The position numbers were made by a program, and so were the translations under genes. A DNA stretch of 64,000 nt from Pseudoips prasinana (taxonomy: Eukaryota > Arthropoda > Insecta > Lepidoptera > Nolidae), in NCBI GenBank assembly GCA_951640165.1, contig OX621257.1, forward strand, positions 16,813,201 through 16,877,200, read 5' to 3'. How positions within the stretch are numbered: position 1 is the stretch's first letter; each line of letters begins with the position of its first letter. Of the stretch, positions 52,822 to 62,866 are shown piece after piece. The notes under the pieces are model-generated. The model saw only the letters and a program-made list of their open reading frames with translations, was not told where the DNA came from and made no database searches.

Positions 52822-52930
52822 TATATGCTATTTACTACAAAGTTCCATCAAACACCGTTCGGCAGTTTTTGCGTGAAAGAATAACAAATATCACACAAAA
52901 AATTATGGCAATTATATTTTTAAAATCAAT
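52822..52930 (-). mobile_element. Helitron piece (split by a TIR element)
   Basis: 'tactacaaagttccatcaaa' and 'ccgttcggcagtttttgcgt' are Helitron body (compare 53050-53110 reversed). Together with 52330-52379 it makes one interrupted element. Confidence 0.5.
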
Positions 52931-53000
52931 AATTTAAATGTGATTCAATTGCTCTCCAAAAAAGCTCGAATATAACAGGGAACTAAAACTAAAACTACAA

Positions 53001-53189
53001 TCCTACTAATATTATAAATGCGAAAGTTGGTGAATTTGGATGTATGAATGGATGTTTGTTACTCTTCCAAGCAAAAACTACCGAACGGATTTTTATTAAA
53101 ATTTGTAGTAATATAGCTTATATATTCAAATAACAAATGGGCTATAATTTATAAAGCTTAACGCGGGTACAACCGCTGGGCACAACTGG
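53001..53189 (+). mobile_element. Non-autonomous Helitron, 189 bp
   Basis: Starts TCCTACTAATATTATAAATG after A; ends with the hairpin 'gcgggtacaaccgc', 'tgggcacaactgg' (CTGG, fitting CTRR) before T. Third body type: 'gtatgaatggatgtttgtta'. Confidence 0.75.
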
Positions 53190-53555
53190 TATAATACTTA
53201 ATAATAATATCCTGGGAAATTAGTCTCCATGGTATAATAGAGGATACTGCCAGTTAAACGTTAAAATAAATCGTGAAGTCTTCATAAACAACTGTAATAC
53301 GTTTATGTTGGTTTTAGGAAATTCTGTACATTCCTCGATGTACACATATCTGTTATTTTTTTAATTTAATTATAAAGAGATATACAAGAACAATCAGTTC
53401 GTCTCGTATAAAACAATGGAAACGTACTCGCCACCTCCACTTTGCGATTTTTCCGCGTCAATATTATTAATGTGTTGATGGCATGACATACATAGAAATA
53501 TATACCTTATATATGTATATAGATATTATAAAGGTATTACCGTTTTTATCAGCGG

Positions 53556-53587
53556 CACGCGCTGGCGTCACGCGCTGGCGTCACGCT
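53556..53587 (+). repeat. 13-bp tandem repeat, 2.4 units
   Basis: CACGCGCTGGCGT at 53556-53568 and 53569-53581, then CACGCT. Short and GC-rich within AT-rich sequence. Confidence 0.9.
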
Positions 53588-53842
53588 AATGTGCCTTGAT
53601 GACGGATTTATATTCGCGCCTAATCTTAATGCTTTACCAAATAAAGCAAATTGGTTAAATCTGAATATATGGTGGAGACAAATAAACGATTTTAAGTATA
53701 TTAGGTATGTTGCAAGTTAGTCGTGCGAAATTTATGTTGTCTTATTTTTTTTTGTGTATTAAACGTTGTCATATCAAATCATCATTATGATTACGCAGTT
53801 ATGGCTGAATGACTCATTGCCTGTTTGTATCATAGTCATCTT

Positions 53843-54090
53843 GACGGTCACCGTAGCCTAGTTGGTAGTGCTCCTGCTTACAAAGCTGGTGGTCCTGGGT
53901 CCGAATCCCGGTAAGTGCAAATATTTGTGTAATGAGCACGAATATTTGTTTCTGAGTCATGGATGTTTTCTATGTATATAAGTATTTATCTATCTATATA
54001 AGTATGTATATCGTCGCCTGGTACCCATAGTACAAGCTTTGCTTAGTTTGGGGCTAGGATGATCTGTGTGACATTGTCCCTAGATATTAT
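53843..54090 (+). mobile_element. SINE family B, full length
   Basis: 'gacggtcaccgtagcctagt' start, B box 'gggtccgaatcccgg', end 'gacattgtccctagatatta'. Nearly the same as 45221-45460 reversed. Confidence 0.82.
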
Positions 54091-55374
54091 TATATATTAT
54101 CTATCATAATTAACTTTAGCTCCGCAGCATTTCAGGCTTGCTGATTAGCGACCAAACCATCCAAGATGGATTTAGTAAAGTGCGTCAGCGTCCCCCAAGA
54201 AAACTATTTTGATAATTAAACTTAAACATAATCACTTTGACAATAACTTAATACAAGCTAGCTAAATATCATTATGCTATTATAAAATAAATTTTATAAA
54301 TGTTTTCATACAATCAATACAATGTGTACCTAAATATCTATGTAACTAGAAATAATAATGTATACAACTATATTACAACAAACATGTTCTGACTATTTAC
54401 AAGCGCTTTTTTAAAGTCCACGTGAAAAAAAAATGTATTTATTTAAAAGGCCGCAAAAAAATTGTAACTCTTGAAATGCATGTTCGTATTATGTATCGCT
54501 GTGATACACTGAACAAATTTGCATTTTTTTTAAAGGACAACGCTCGCACTAGGGAATCTTATCCCTGTGTCACATGATTGCAATTATAACTAGGTAAACT
54601 AAATTTAACACTATCCCATCCAACACACGGTAGTAGTAGTATTATATTATTCTAATATAATCCCAATAGAGGTAGTGCCTGAAATAAACACACAAACTCC
54701 CCTTGCGATTCCTCAGGGATTACGGAGCCTATCATAACGAAATCCCTAACCCAAACTATTGACGTTTCACACAAGGGATTACCACATACCACATTACATC
54801 ACAATTAAGCTATAACCATTCACACATGAATGAAAGCGTCCGTGAGTGTGTAGGGGACACTCACACACAGAGATATGTCTATATTTATACACACACACAA
54901 TCACTCACTCACTCATAGATAGTTTCACTAACACACAAACATAATTTATTACCATTTTTTATTGTGAGAACTTTAAACAATCCAAATCCATGGATTACTC
55001 GTGTAATCCAACACATTTGAATTTTTTATTAATAATCGCCAGCTAAATCTGACCGGGTAATTCTAGTAATAAACGCAGGGTATAATGTATTTTATTGTTA
55101 TTATAATTAATTTGGTTATGAATAATTTACTGCGGGTAATATTGGACGGCATTTAATGGATAGATTAATTTATTGGAGTTTGGCGTTTTTATTATATTCA
55201 ACTGAAATCGATTTTTTTATTGGAGCTACTCAGAAGTAGCTTGATGCTTTAAGACCACATTTTATGTGACTGATTGTAATTATGTTTTCAAATAATGGGT
55301 CGTATAATTTTCCGCTTTGAGATTCAAATTAGTAGATTAGTATAAAATTTAGTTGTTATGTTTAATTATGTTGC
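54091..55374. other. No gene seen; one SINE D scrap
   Basis: Mostly AT-rich. Bases 54525-54580 ('aaggacaacgctcgcactag', 'cttatccctgtgtcac') are a SINE D tail scrap on the minus strand. Around 54840-54920 there is a CA/CT-rich low-complexity run. Confidence 0.35.
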
Positions 55375-55460
55375 TGTGTGGTGTCGACGGCGAATATCAG
55401 AATATCATAACCCCATCCCATCCTGTGGGGGGGCGTAGAAGTCGACCCGAGGGAATATTT
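55375..55460 (+). repeat. RTE-tail repeat, 5' block
   Basis: 'gtgtggtgtcgacggcgaat', 'ccatcctgtgggggggcgta' and 'gtcgacccgagggaatattt' match 49120-49210, then homology stops. Confidence 0.6.
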
Positions 55461-56050
55461 GAGACAGAGAGAGGTTTGACACTCATCGATTCGACGAAAT
55501 TTAGCACAAACACAGTATGACATCAATGGGCTATATTTACAAAAACTCTACTCCTAAGGGGGTAAAAAGGGCCATATTTATTTGTGACGTGGATAATACC
55601 TGTGAATGGATTTACCGCGCTGACATCAGCTAAATCGGTGTTTTCTCAAGTTTTTCGGTAGAACTACAAGATTCTTGTTCTTGCTAAAATCATATGCGCC
55701 AAATTTAACAATATTTTTAGGAACATCATTGACTCCAAAACACATAAGTAATCACCTTTAAAAAATGCTTCAAACAAAATAAACTGTAAAAAGTACAATT
55801 AAATTTAAATGTTTATTAAATTATGTAGTGCACACTTTTTCAGGAGTTTAGACTGATACCTGTTTATTCTATTTTGACTCGTATTAAGTAGATTATACGC
55901 GTGAGACTATTGTGATACAACAAAATAGGTAAGATAAAATTCAATTTTAACGTCCATCAATGTTTAATATTTCGTATATAGTTTACTTATAGTTTGCCTA
56001 TAGTTTAATTATAGTACAATTTTTTTATGTTTAGACTTAAAAGCTACAAA
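55461..56050. other. No gene seen
   Basis: Spacer without recognised content. Confidence 0.3.
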
Positions 56051-56335
56051 GAGGTAGGGCACAGCGTTCATTCGCTCGAAGAGCAGCCCGACTGGGGAAC
56101 CTCCACCTTACAGAAGACATTCCTTAATAATAACATTAATAATTTAATGTTATGTTTCTGAGTGTGAGTAAAGTCGAGTGAGAGCTCATCGGGGTGGGGG
56201 GGAGAGTCAGCAACATTTGTTTGCTGACTCTTAAAGGCCGGCAACGCACCCTCGACTCCTCTGGTGTTGCGAGTGTCCATGGGCGGCGGTGGTCACTTAC
56301 CATCAGGTGACCATCATCATCTCTTTTGTCGACCT
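56051..56335 (+). mobile_element. SINE-like repeat with LINE tail (family S), copy 2
   Basis: Nearly identical to 41528-41815 over its length, including 'cagcccgactggggaa', 'gtttgctgactcttaaaggc' and the 'atgggcggcggt' tail. The minus-strand 70-codon open frame is incidental. Confidence 0.7.
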
Positions 56336-57340
56336 AAGCCATAGAAAAACCATACCTGTCCATAAAAAAAAATACCAAGGCCTAAACTTGTAAGAAATTA
56401 CAATACAAAAACTTGATATAAATATTCAGCAAACAATACTAAGAATTTAGTTTTTAATACTTATCAAGGGCGATTCCCGGAATGATGGATCGTTTTATCC
56501 GGCAAAAGTTAATTTCCTTTCTCACACCAACAAATTCAATCCCTCCGACGCACAATGGAGCATATTTGCTTATCTTTAATTGATTCACTCTAACCCCACG
56601 CCCGTGATAAGGATTAGCTCTATTCACGCTGACTTTTACAAGGGTAGATCGCCCTTAACGAGGGATGAAACATAGAGTAGATAGGGCGGATGTTTATGAA
56701 AATGCACCGGTGGGTTTATGCCTAACATGATAGATGCAGCTAACTACAATTTTGCCTTATGATTGACACCTACAGATTGACCACGAATATACTCAATAGT
56801 ATTCATATCTCATTACACTTATTGTTAGATTGAATTTCTTAGTAAAACCGATTCTAACAGAAAGACGAGACCTCTCATTTTACTGCCCGCTCGTATATTG
56901 TGTTACAAGTTGTTGCTAAGGTATAGATATTTTAAATTTTAACTTAGCTATGTTTTATGCCATCATTGTAATTATGTGTATATATATCATTCCTAAACAA
57001 ACCAAAATTATGTAATGAATCCCCATTTTTAATTTTCTTATATACAACTAAGTAATCAGCAGGCTTAAATTCATCACCATTATATTTAACGTTGTCAAAA
57101 ATCTTTAATTTTATACGCTATTTTCCCAGTAATTTGTTTCTATTCATTTGATGTTGACAATTCGTACATATTTTTGATTTAACTTGAAATAGATAAAAAA
57201 CTTTTGTTTGACGTCGAACTTTTTGTCAAATTTATAGCTGGCTTTGTATTTCTTCATCAATCTTAGCTTAGGCACAAAACTCTTACATTTCCTGTTCTTT
57301 CCCCCAACAACTATTCATATGATTACATTGGATTTCATAA
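56336..57340. other. No gene seen
   Basis: AT-rich spacer without recognised repeats. Confidence 0.3.
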
Positions 57341-57440
57341 TCGGCGCGTGTCGCGTATTATCGCACGACGTCTGCGATCGGATGACGTCGGGTAACGTCG
57401 GCCGATGTAGCGTCGCGTGGGGTAACTTCGTAATACGATA
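57341..57440. other. CpG-dense island in AT-rich DNA
   Basis: About 100 bp with many CpG ('cgacgtctgcgatcggatga', 'cgtcgggtaacgtcggccga') and a TGACGTCG word, unlike anything within several kb. It could be a promoter or 5' exon of an unannotated transcript, or an old GC-rich insert. The 108-codon open frame across it has no known motif. Confidence 0.35.
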
Positions 57441-57701
57441 TAATGTGATACTCGTGAATTACAACTGTTTATCGCGGTGGCTGGATGTTTGCGAAGGGAA
57501 GTGTAATGGTTTTATGGGATTTTCTAAATTGTATCTAGTGTTACAGTATTGTTGTGTGATTTTTAATTAAAAGTGTTAGAGGGGTTAATTTTTTAGGGTG
57601 GTTTTATTGGGAAGTGAAAGTGATATCTTTTGTGCAATAACTTTGCTTCCTTTAAGCGTACGCTACGAAAAGAGGGATGTTATTAGTTTGGGCTTATGCA
57701 G
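57441..57701. other. No gene seen
   Basis: Spacer following the CpG-dense segment. Nothing recognised. Confidence 0.25.
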
Positions 57702-57920
57702 AATAATAATATCCTGGAACATTATTCCCAAACTAATGTACTGTACTATGGAAACCATTTAACTGATATATTAAACATACTACTCTTCTTTTGTAAAAAC
57801 ATACTTATATAAATAATTACACTCAAACTCAGGAATGTTCATGCACATAAATGTCTGTCCAGGTTGGGAATCGAACCCACGACCTGCGGCGTGAAAGGCA
57901 AGCATTTACCAACCACGTCT
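57702..57920 (-). mobile_element. SINE family A, internally deleted
   Basis: Tail 'aataatatcctggaacatta', then a ~25-bp deletion, body 'actatggaaaccatttaact', and reversed B box 'gggaatcgaacccacgacct'. Ends 'tttaccaaccacg'. Confidence 0.75.
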
Positions 57921-58309
57921 ATTCAGTCAGATGTGTTTCGCAGCTCACAATGGAGGCATGGACTGAAATGCTGAGGATTTTTCTCTGCAATCGAATTTGA
58001 TTGGGCTTGTTTTCAGGTATAGGTACTCATAAAAATGCTGATGGAAGTGACAAAAGACAAAAGAGTTTTATGATTAATGAATTGGTTTAAAAAGCATTTA
58101 GTCTCATTGACTGCTAAGGATCTCTGCCAACAATAATAGTACTTTCTCTAAATCAGAACAATAAAAGTAACGTTTAGGCGCGTTGAACACTTTTCGGGTA
58201 AATAAATGCGTGACACTCGCGGCATCGTCACCACACGCTTCCCATGGGCTATTTGTATACCAATTACGTACATAGATATGCCTCCGTGAGTTATTAGTAT
58301 ATATTATAG

Positions 58310-58560
58310 ACTTGCTGTGCCTGCGACTTCATCCGCGTGTTAATTAGCTTATTTAGTATTTTATATGTTTTTCTAAATTAAATGATGTTTTCTAAAATAA
58401 ATGTAGCCTAAGTTACTCCTTATTAAATCAGCTTCCTGCCAATAAAAGTCCCATCAAAGATGGTCCCGCCAGTACAGAGATTAGCCGGAACAAACAGACA
58501 GACAGACAAAAATGGTAAAAAATGTTGGTGTATGCACCGTATATATATTCATATCCATGA
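58310..58560 (-). repeat. Interspersed repeat with 'cttgctgtgcctgcgacttc' end
   Basis: Contains 'cttgctgtgcctgcgacttc' and 'ggaacaaacagacagacaga'. It resembles a lepidopteran Helitron-like repeat, but the CTAG end and hairpin are not clear. Confidence 0.4.
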
Positions 58561-58665
58561 AGTAAAAAACGGTTATTTCAATATTTCAAACAGACACTCC
58601 AATTTTATTTATATGTAAGATGTAAGAAGATGTATAGATGTAGTATACAAAGAGTTTGTCATAGT

Positions 58666-58866
58666 ACGGGCAGTAGTTACCTTTGTGTCAGAGTTGTTCA
58701 AGCCACCAAATAGGCCTCTGACATGGCTTAACGACTGTTGCCTATTGGCTAAAGCACGGAGACGCTCAGAAATTAAAACACTTTGGCAGCCATTCATCTT
58801 TGGACTAACCGCGAGCCTAGTTGCTTAACCCATCCAATCACTTACAGACCAGAGAGATCATCTGGC
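58666..58866 (-). mobile_element. 5S rRNA-like SINE, copy 3
   Basis: The reversed order is kept: tail 'tgtgtcagagttgttcaagc', body 'aaagcacggagacgctcaga', 5S-like head 'cgcgagcctagttgcttaac' and 'aatcacttacagaccagaga'. The part between GATGGG and the body is diverged. Confidence 0.6.
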
Positions 58867-59689
58867 AATGAGCGCCTCGTTAAGGAAACACAACTCGTAC
58901 ATATATATTTAATCCGTAAAAATATTTCAGTTTTAATAAAACGTTAAAAACCGAACACAATCAACATTTTCCATTCGTTTTTAATCTATCAAACGTCAAA
59001 GCTACGTAGGTATATTTAATAGAGCCGTCATACGGACATTTACAATAACGGGTGAAAAAATACACAAGTCAATCGGGTGGACACATGATACGGACGCACG
59101 TGGAAATTGAAAAAAGTTCGGGAAATCCGCCCAGTCTGGCCACCCTTTTTTAGGAGACGACAGTTTTGCGGTACGTTTTAAAAATGTCACTTGTGTAGGT
59201 ATTGAATTGATATTTTTAGTTTTGTTTGTAATAGTCTTTGTAATACTCTTACCACGTTCAATAAAGCAATTAAAGAGCACTACCTACGTTTGTAAAGTCA
59301 CCTATTGTCTAATATAATATTTATGTATTTTTGAAGTTGTATAGTATGCACTGTATTCTATTGATACATAGTATTATTATATTTATATATATATATATAT
59401 GTAAATGTTAATATTTATTCATGTTTTTATACTTATCTACTTGCACACCTACTATTTTTAAAATAATTACAGCGCTCCTATCTATCCAAAGGTTGTCTGG
59501 AAGAAATCGCTTGATGCGATAAGATCGCTCATTGTACATGATTGTGTTATTAGTGTCCTATGAATTTGTCGTGTGTGAGTGTGTACATAAAGAGTATTCT
59601 ATTCTATTCAATGTTTAGCCGATCCGCTTGTACTGCGAAAAGCTCCCTAAGTTGATATGTGTCCACTGATATAACGTCGACAGTCATCA
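58867..59689. other. No gene seen
   Basis: AT-rich spacer with a short (AT)9 run at 59383-59400. The 92-codon minus-strand open frame at 59002-59280 has no recognisable motif. Confidence 0.3.
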
Positions 59690-59930
59690 TCATCATGTCT
59701 GCCGAATAACGTCGGCTGGCTGGACAAGAGGTTCCCCCAAGAATGGGAGGATATACCATATTCGCCACGCTTAACAGGCGGGTTGGCGATCGCAGCATGG
59801 TCATAGTACTCAGAAGAACGCTGCTGCCCGTTCTCTGATATACATATATTCACTCGTGACGGTTTCTACGCCTCCTACGGGATGAGATGGGGTGATGATA
59901 TTCTTCGCCGTCACCACCAAACAAAAAAAA
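59690..59930 (-). repeat. RTE-tail repeat
   Basis: Reversed blocks 'ggcgggttggcgatcgcagc', 'cgctgctgcccgttctctga' and 'gggatgagatggggtgatga'. Compare 49115-49330. Confidence 0.6.
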
Positions 59931-60024
59931 AAACGAAAACTCACTGTATTTATATTTTAGCTTACAGTCAGTCTATAGATGTGTGTCGCCAAAGTGGTTA
60001 ATTTTTTTTCATTGTCGTGTTTCA

Positions 60025-60125
60025 GGTTGCACGTTGAGCTTTCCGTCCTAGCTGTAGTCGCTGTTTGTAACCTACTGGCGGAATTAAACCTTTTTGACAC
60101 TAGAGTAACCACGGCTCATCCTAAT
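60025..60125 (+). repeat. 5S-like SINE tail fragment
   Basis: 'acactagagtaaccacggct' and 'gagctttccgtcctagctgt' correspond to the last ~100 bp of 36132-36380, diverged. The head is missing. Confidence 0.4.
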
Positions 60126-60129
60126 GAAT

Positions 60130-60793
60130 GAAGAACTATATTCAAAATTGAATCCCATTCAGCACTACGAAATACAGAAAGAAACTTCTTGAATTGTTAA
60201 TAAATAAGGCATACTACTGTATAAAAGAGTATTTGACTGATCATTTAGAAATTTAGGTGAATGCTTTGTAAGTCCGATTTAAGTTATGATGTTGATGATT
60301 AGGTAATTACAATGTAAATTAATATTAAGTGTAATACATGACATAATGCTAATAACATACTTTAATAACATATTTAGTGACATTAGGCAGAACATAGTGA
60401 ACTAAGCGCCTTTATTTGTCATCTTATATTGTACCTACCTATGTTCAGCAATAAATTATTTAAATAAAATATATCTATTTTTTTTTAATAAATAGAGTTT
60501 TTAGTGGCATTTCTTTTCTTTTAGTTTTTTGTTTTATAAACCTACCGAACTGCGCAACAGTTTCTCGGCGGGATTAGCACTTGTTTTACATATAATTTTG
60601 ATTAATATTTGTAACTGTAGTAACTTTGTGAAACCACTTACAAAACATCAGCATTCACAAAATTCAGTTAGGAGTATTTGTCTAACGTTGTTATGTATTA
60701 TATATATGTTATGTTGTATGTTTTAGGGGTGCTATACTTATCGTACCATGTTCTTTCCTAAGCTAAGAAAATTTGATTTGATTGATTGATTGA
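60130..60793 (+). mobile_element. LINE 3' end, CYYS clade
   Basis: A C-terminal coding scrap (60155-60256) is followed by a long AT-rich 3' region that ends in 'tttgatttgattgattgatt' at 60768-60790, a pentamer/tetramer tail like that at 1979-2007. It is possible that the element ends at about 60470 and the tail belongs to another copy. Confidence 0.5.
60155..60256 (+). pseudogene. LINE reverse transcriptase, last ~33 residues
   Basis: Reads KYRKKLLELLINKAYYCIKE then YLTDHLEI and a stop at 60254-60256. This matches the ends CYYSVNDFLSDNSL (2276) and SYYSINEYLNDESL (63238). It is too short for independent proof, but the shared ending and position fit. Confidence 0.5.
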
Positions 60794-60799
60794 CTATAA

Positions 60800-61044
60800 T
60801 GAGCTGTATTCGTATGAGCTTTTTGGCAATTCTAGTAAGCACTAGGCAGTTAGAACGGCCATAAAGAACACGCACATATCAAAGCTGCAAACCTACAAAC
60901 GCACGGCCAACAAAAAACAGGAAATTGTGTTTTTTATCAACTGAGTTCCTAGTTCCGTACTATTGACAACATGTGATGACATAGTGATAAATATACTATG
61001 AAAGTCCATATTGGAATCGATTTTTGCAATTATATTGGTAATAG
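60800..61044. other. No gene seen
   Basis: Spacer with nothing recognised. Confidence 0.25.
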
Positions 61045-61315
61045 AATGACAGTAAGGCATTCGTGCAGAAAGGTTCACGAATGGCGACATTGCATCATGG
61101 GTAGGCCTCGCTCAAGGTGGGCCGATGATCTTGTGAGGGCTGCTGTGTGGTGATGGCATAGAATATCATCACCCCATTTCATCCCATGGGTGGCGTAGAA
61201 ATCGTCCGAGGGAATACCTACCAGAGAACGGGCAGCAGCGTTTTTCTGTGAATCTATCACCATCAAACTGCGATCGCCAGCCCGTCCGCCAAGCGTGGCG
61301 ATTATGGTAATCTTT
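61045..61315 (+). repeat. RTE scrap joined to an RTE-tail repeat
   Basis: 'gtaggcctcgctcaaggtgg' translates as VGRPRSRWADDLVRAA, the RTE 'GRP..RW.DD' motif. At 61140 it changes to the tail family: 'catttcatcccatgggtggc', 'gaacgggcagcagcgttttt', 'gcgatcgccagcccgtccgc'. Confidence 0.5.
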
Positions 61316-62096
61316 TCACATTCAGTCTAATTTTTATTTTTATTACTTTCCATTAAACTAAAGAAGGCACAATAAATTCCTTGACTCCTCCTCCATTCCT
61401 GCTCGCACTCGACCGGTTTTCAGATCCATTGGTCTTTCAGCAGCTCTTCACTTCTTAGATAAACTGTAGGTGTTTTAATTCGAATCCATTAATCCATATG
61501 GCTTCAGTTTTTTGTCCATACATTCAAAAAGAATAGAATATTCTCCTTTCTGCAAAATTTTGCATCACTCATTGCCTTATAATAAAGAGGACGGCGTCTG
61601 TCAAATTAAACCTGTCTACATCTAAGGTTTTATCAGGCAGTTAGAAAGTGAGTTAGAACTTATTTCTATACATACATACAAATATAGATGTTTTATATAC
61701 AAAGGGGATGAAAACTAACCCCTAAATGGAAGACGAATAAAAGTCCGCCTCTTTCCTCCCTACATAGATTAGGGGCTTTATTGATATCTACTGCAGGGTG
61801 TAATTTAAGATGTATCAAAGTCTTTAACTATGTTTATATGTTACTGATATTATTTTTTTATATTGGAATAGTGTAAGTATAAGTATGTTGGTTTAATAAA
61901 TATTTAAAAGTATCAAAACCATTTCTGAACCACAACGCATCTACGTAAATATGTGTGTAACAATAAAAATAAAGTTTAAATTACGTTATGAAATGAAGTA
62001 AAAACACTTTAACAAGTATAAACTTTAAGCAAACAAACTGAAACAAGTGTAAGCAGACATTAACGAACATAAGACAAGCCACTAACATTGTCACAG
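61316..62096. other. No gene seen
   Basis: AT-rich spacer without recognised repeats. Confidence 0.3.
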
Positions 62097-62111
62097 TGGC
62101 GCCATCTAGCG
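62097..62111 (-). promoter_or_regulatory. Possible CTCF-like motif
   Basis: Plus-strand TGGCGCCATCTAGCG; its reverse CGCTAGATGGCGCCA fits most positions of the CTCF core (CCASYAGRKGGCR). It lies at the start of a GC-richer segment (62097-62170). A single short match, so low confidence. Confidence 0.3.
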
Positions 62112-62375
62112 TCGGAAGGGGGCGGCTCGTAAATCTTCGTGCGCAGGCGACGGAAACCGTTCGCCGTTTCGTTAGACTTTTTGTTTTTCTTTTAACTCTC
62201 ATTCGACAAGATGATACTCGTTAATGTTTTGTGTTATCGTCAACTCTCGTCATCATTATAGTGAAACTTGTTCTAAACAGGTCGTTTTTGAAATATGACA
62301 ATGTGCATTTGCCGTTCCGCTAGAAGTTGATGTTAATATGTAGGAAGCACATATTATTATTATATTTTTATATCA

Positions 62376-62660
62376 GAGGGCGACAAACGAGCAAGCGGGT
62401 CACTCGATGGTAAGTGATCATCGCCGCCCATGTACACTCGCAACATCAGAGGAGTCACAAGTGCGTTGGCGGCCTTTAAAAGAGTCAGCAAACAAGTGTT
62501 GCTGACCCTTCTCCCTACCCCGATGAGCTCTGGCGACCTTACTCACACGCAGAAACACAGTATTATAGTTAATAATGTAAATATTAAGAAATGTCTTCTG
62601 TATGGTGGAGATACTTCCCCAGTCGGGCTTTGAGCGAATCCACGCTGTGCCCTACCTCTA
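62376..62660 (-). mobile_element. SINE-like repeat with LINE tail (family S), copy 3
   Basis: Reversed order: tail 'gcccatgtacactcgcaaca', body 'agagtcagcaaacaagtgtt', and 'cgctgtgccctacctct'. It is more diverged than the two plus-strand copies. Confidence 0.65.
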
Positions 62661-62866
62661 AACATCGACTTCTAGCGGAACGGCGAATCCACATTCTCTT
62701 CCGACTAGCCATCTAATTATAACTTATCTTCTTACTTACATTAATCTTTTCCTAAGCTTGGTGATGGCTTTCTAAATTCACCTATGAGTTAAGCCTTGTC
62801 AGAAGCGTGGTTAGTTCTTGTACCCAATGTGGACGAATTAGGGCACGCAGGAAATGTTGACAGGTG

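Noticed and set aside
57244..57570. 108-codon open frame across the CpG-dense segment
   Set aside because: No known motif. The CpG segment itself is kept as a separate observation.
61981..62202. 73-codon minus-strand open frame near the CTCF-like motif
   Set aside because: No recognisable motif and no context beyond local composition.
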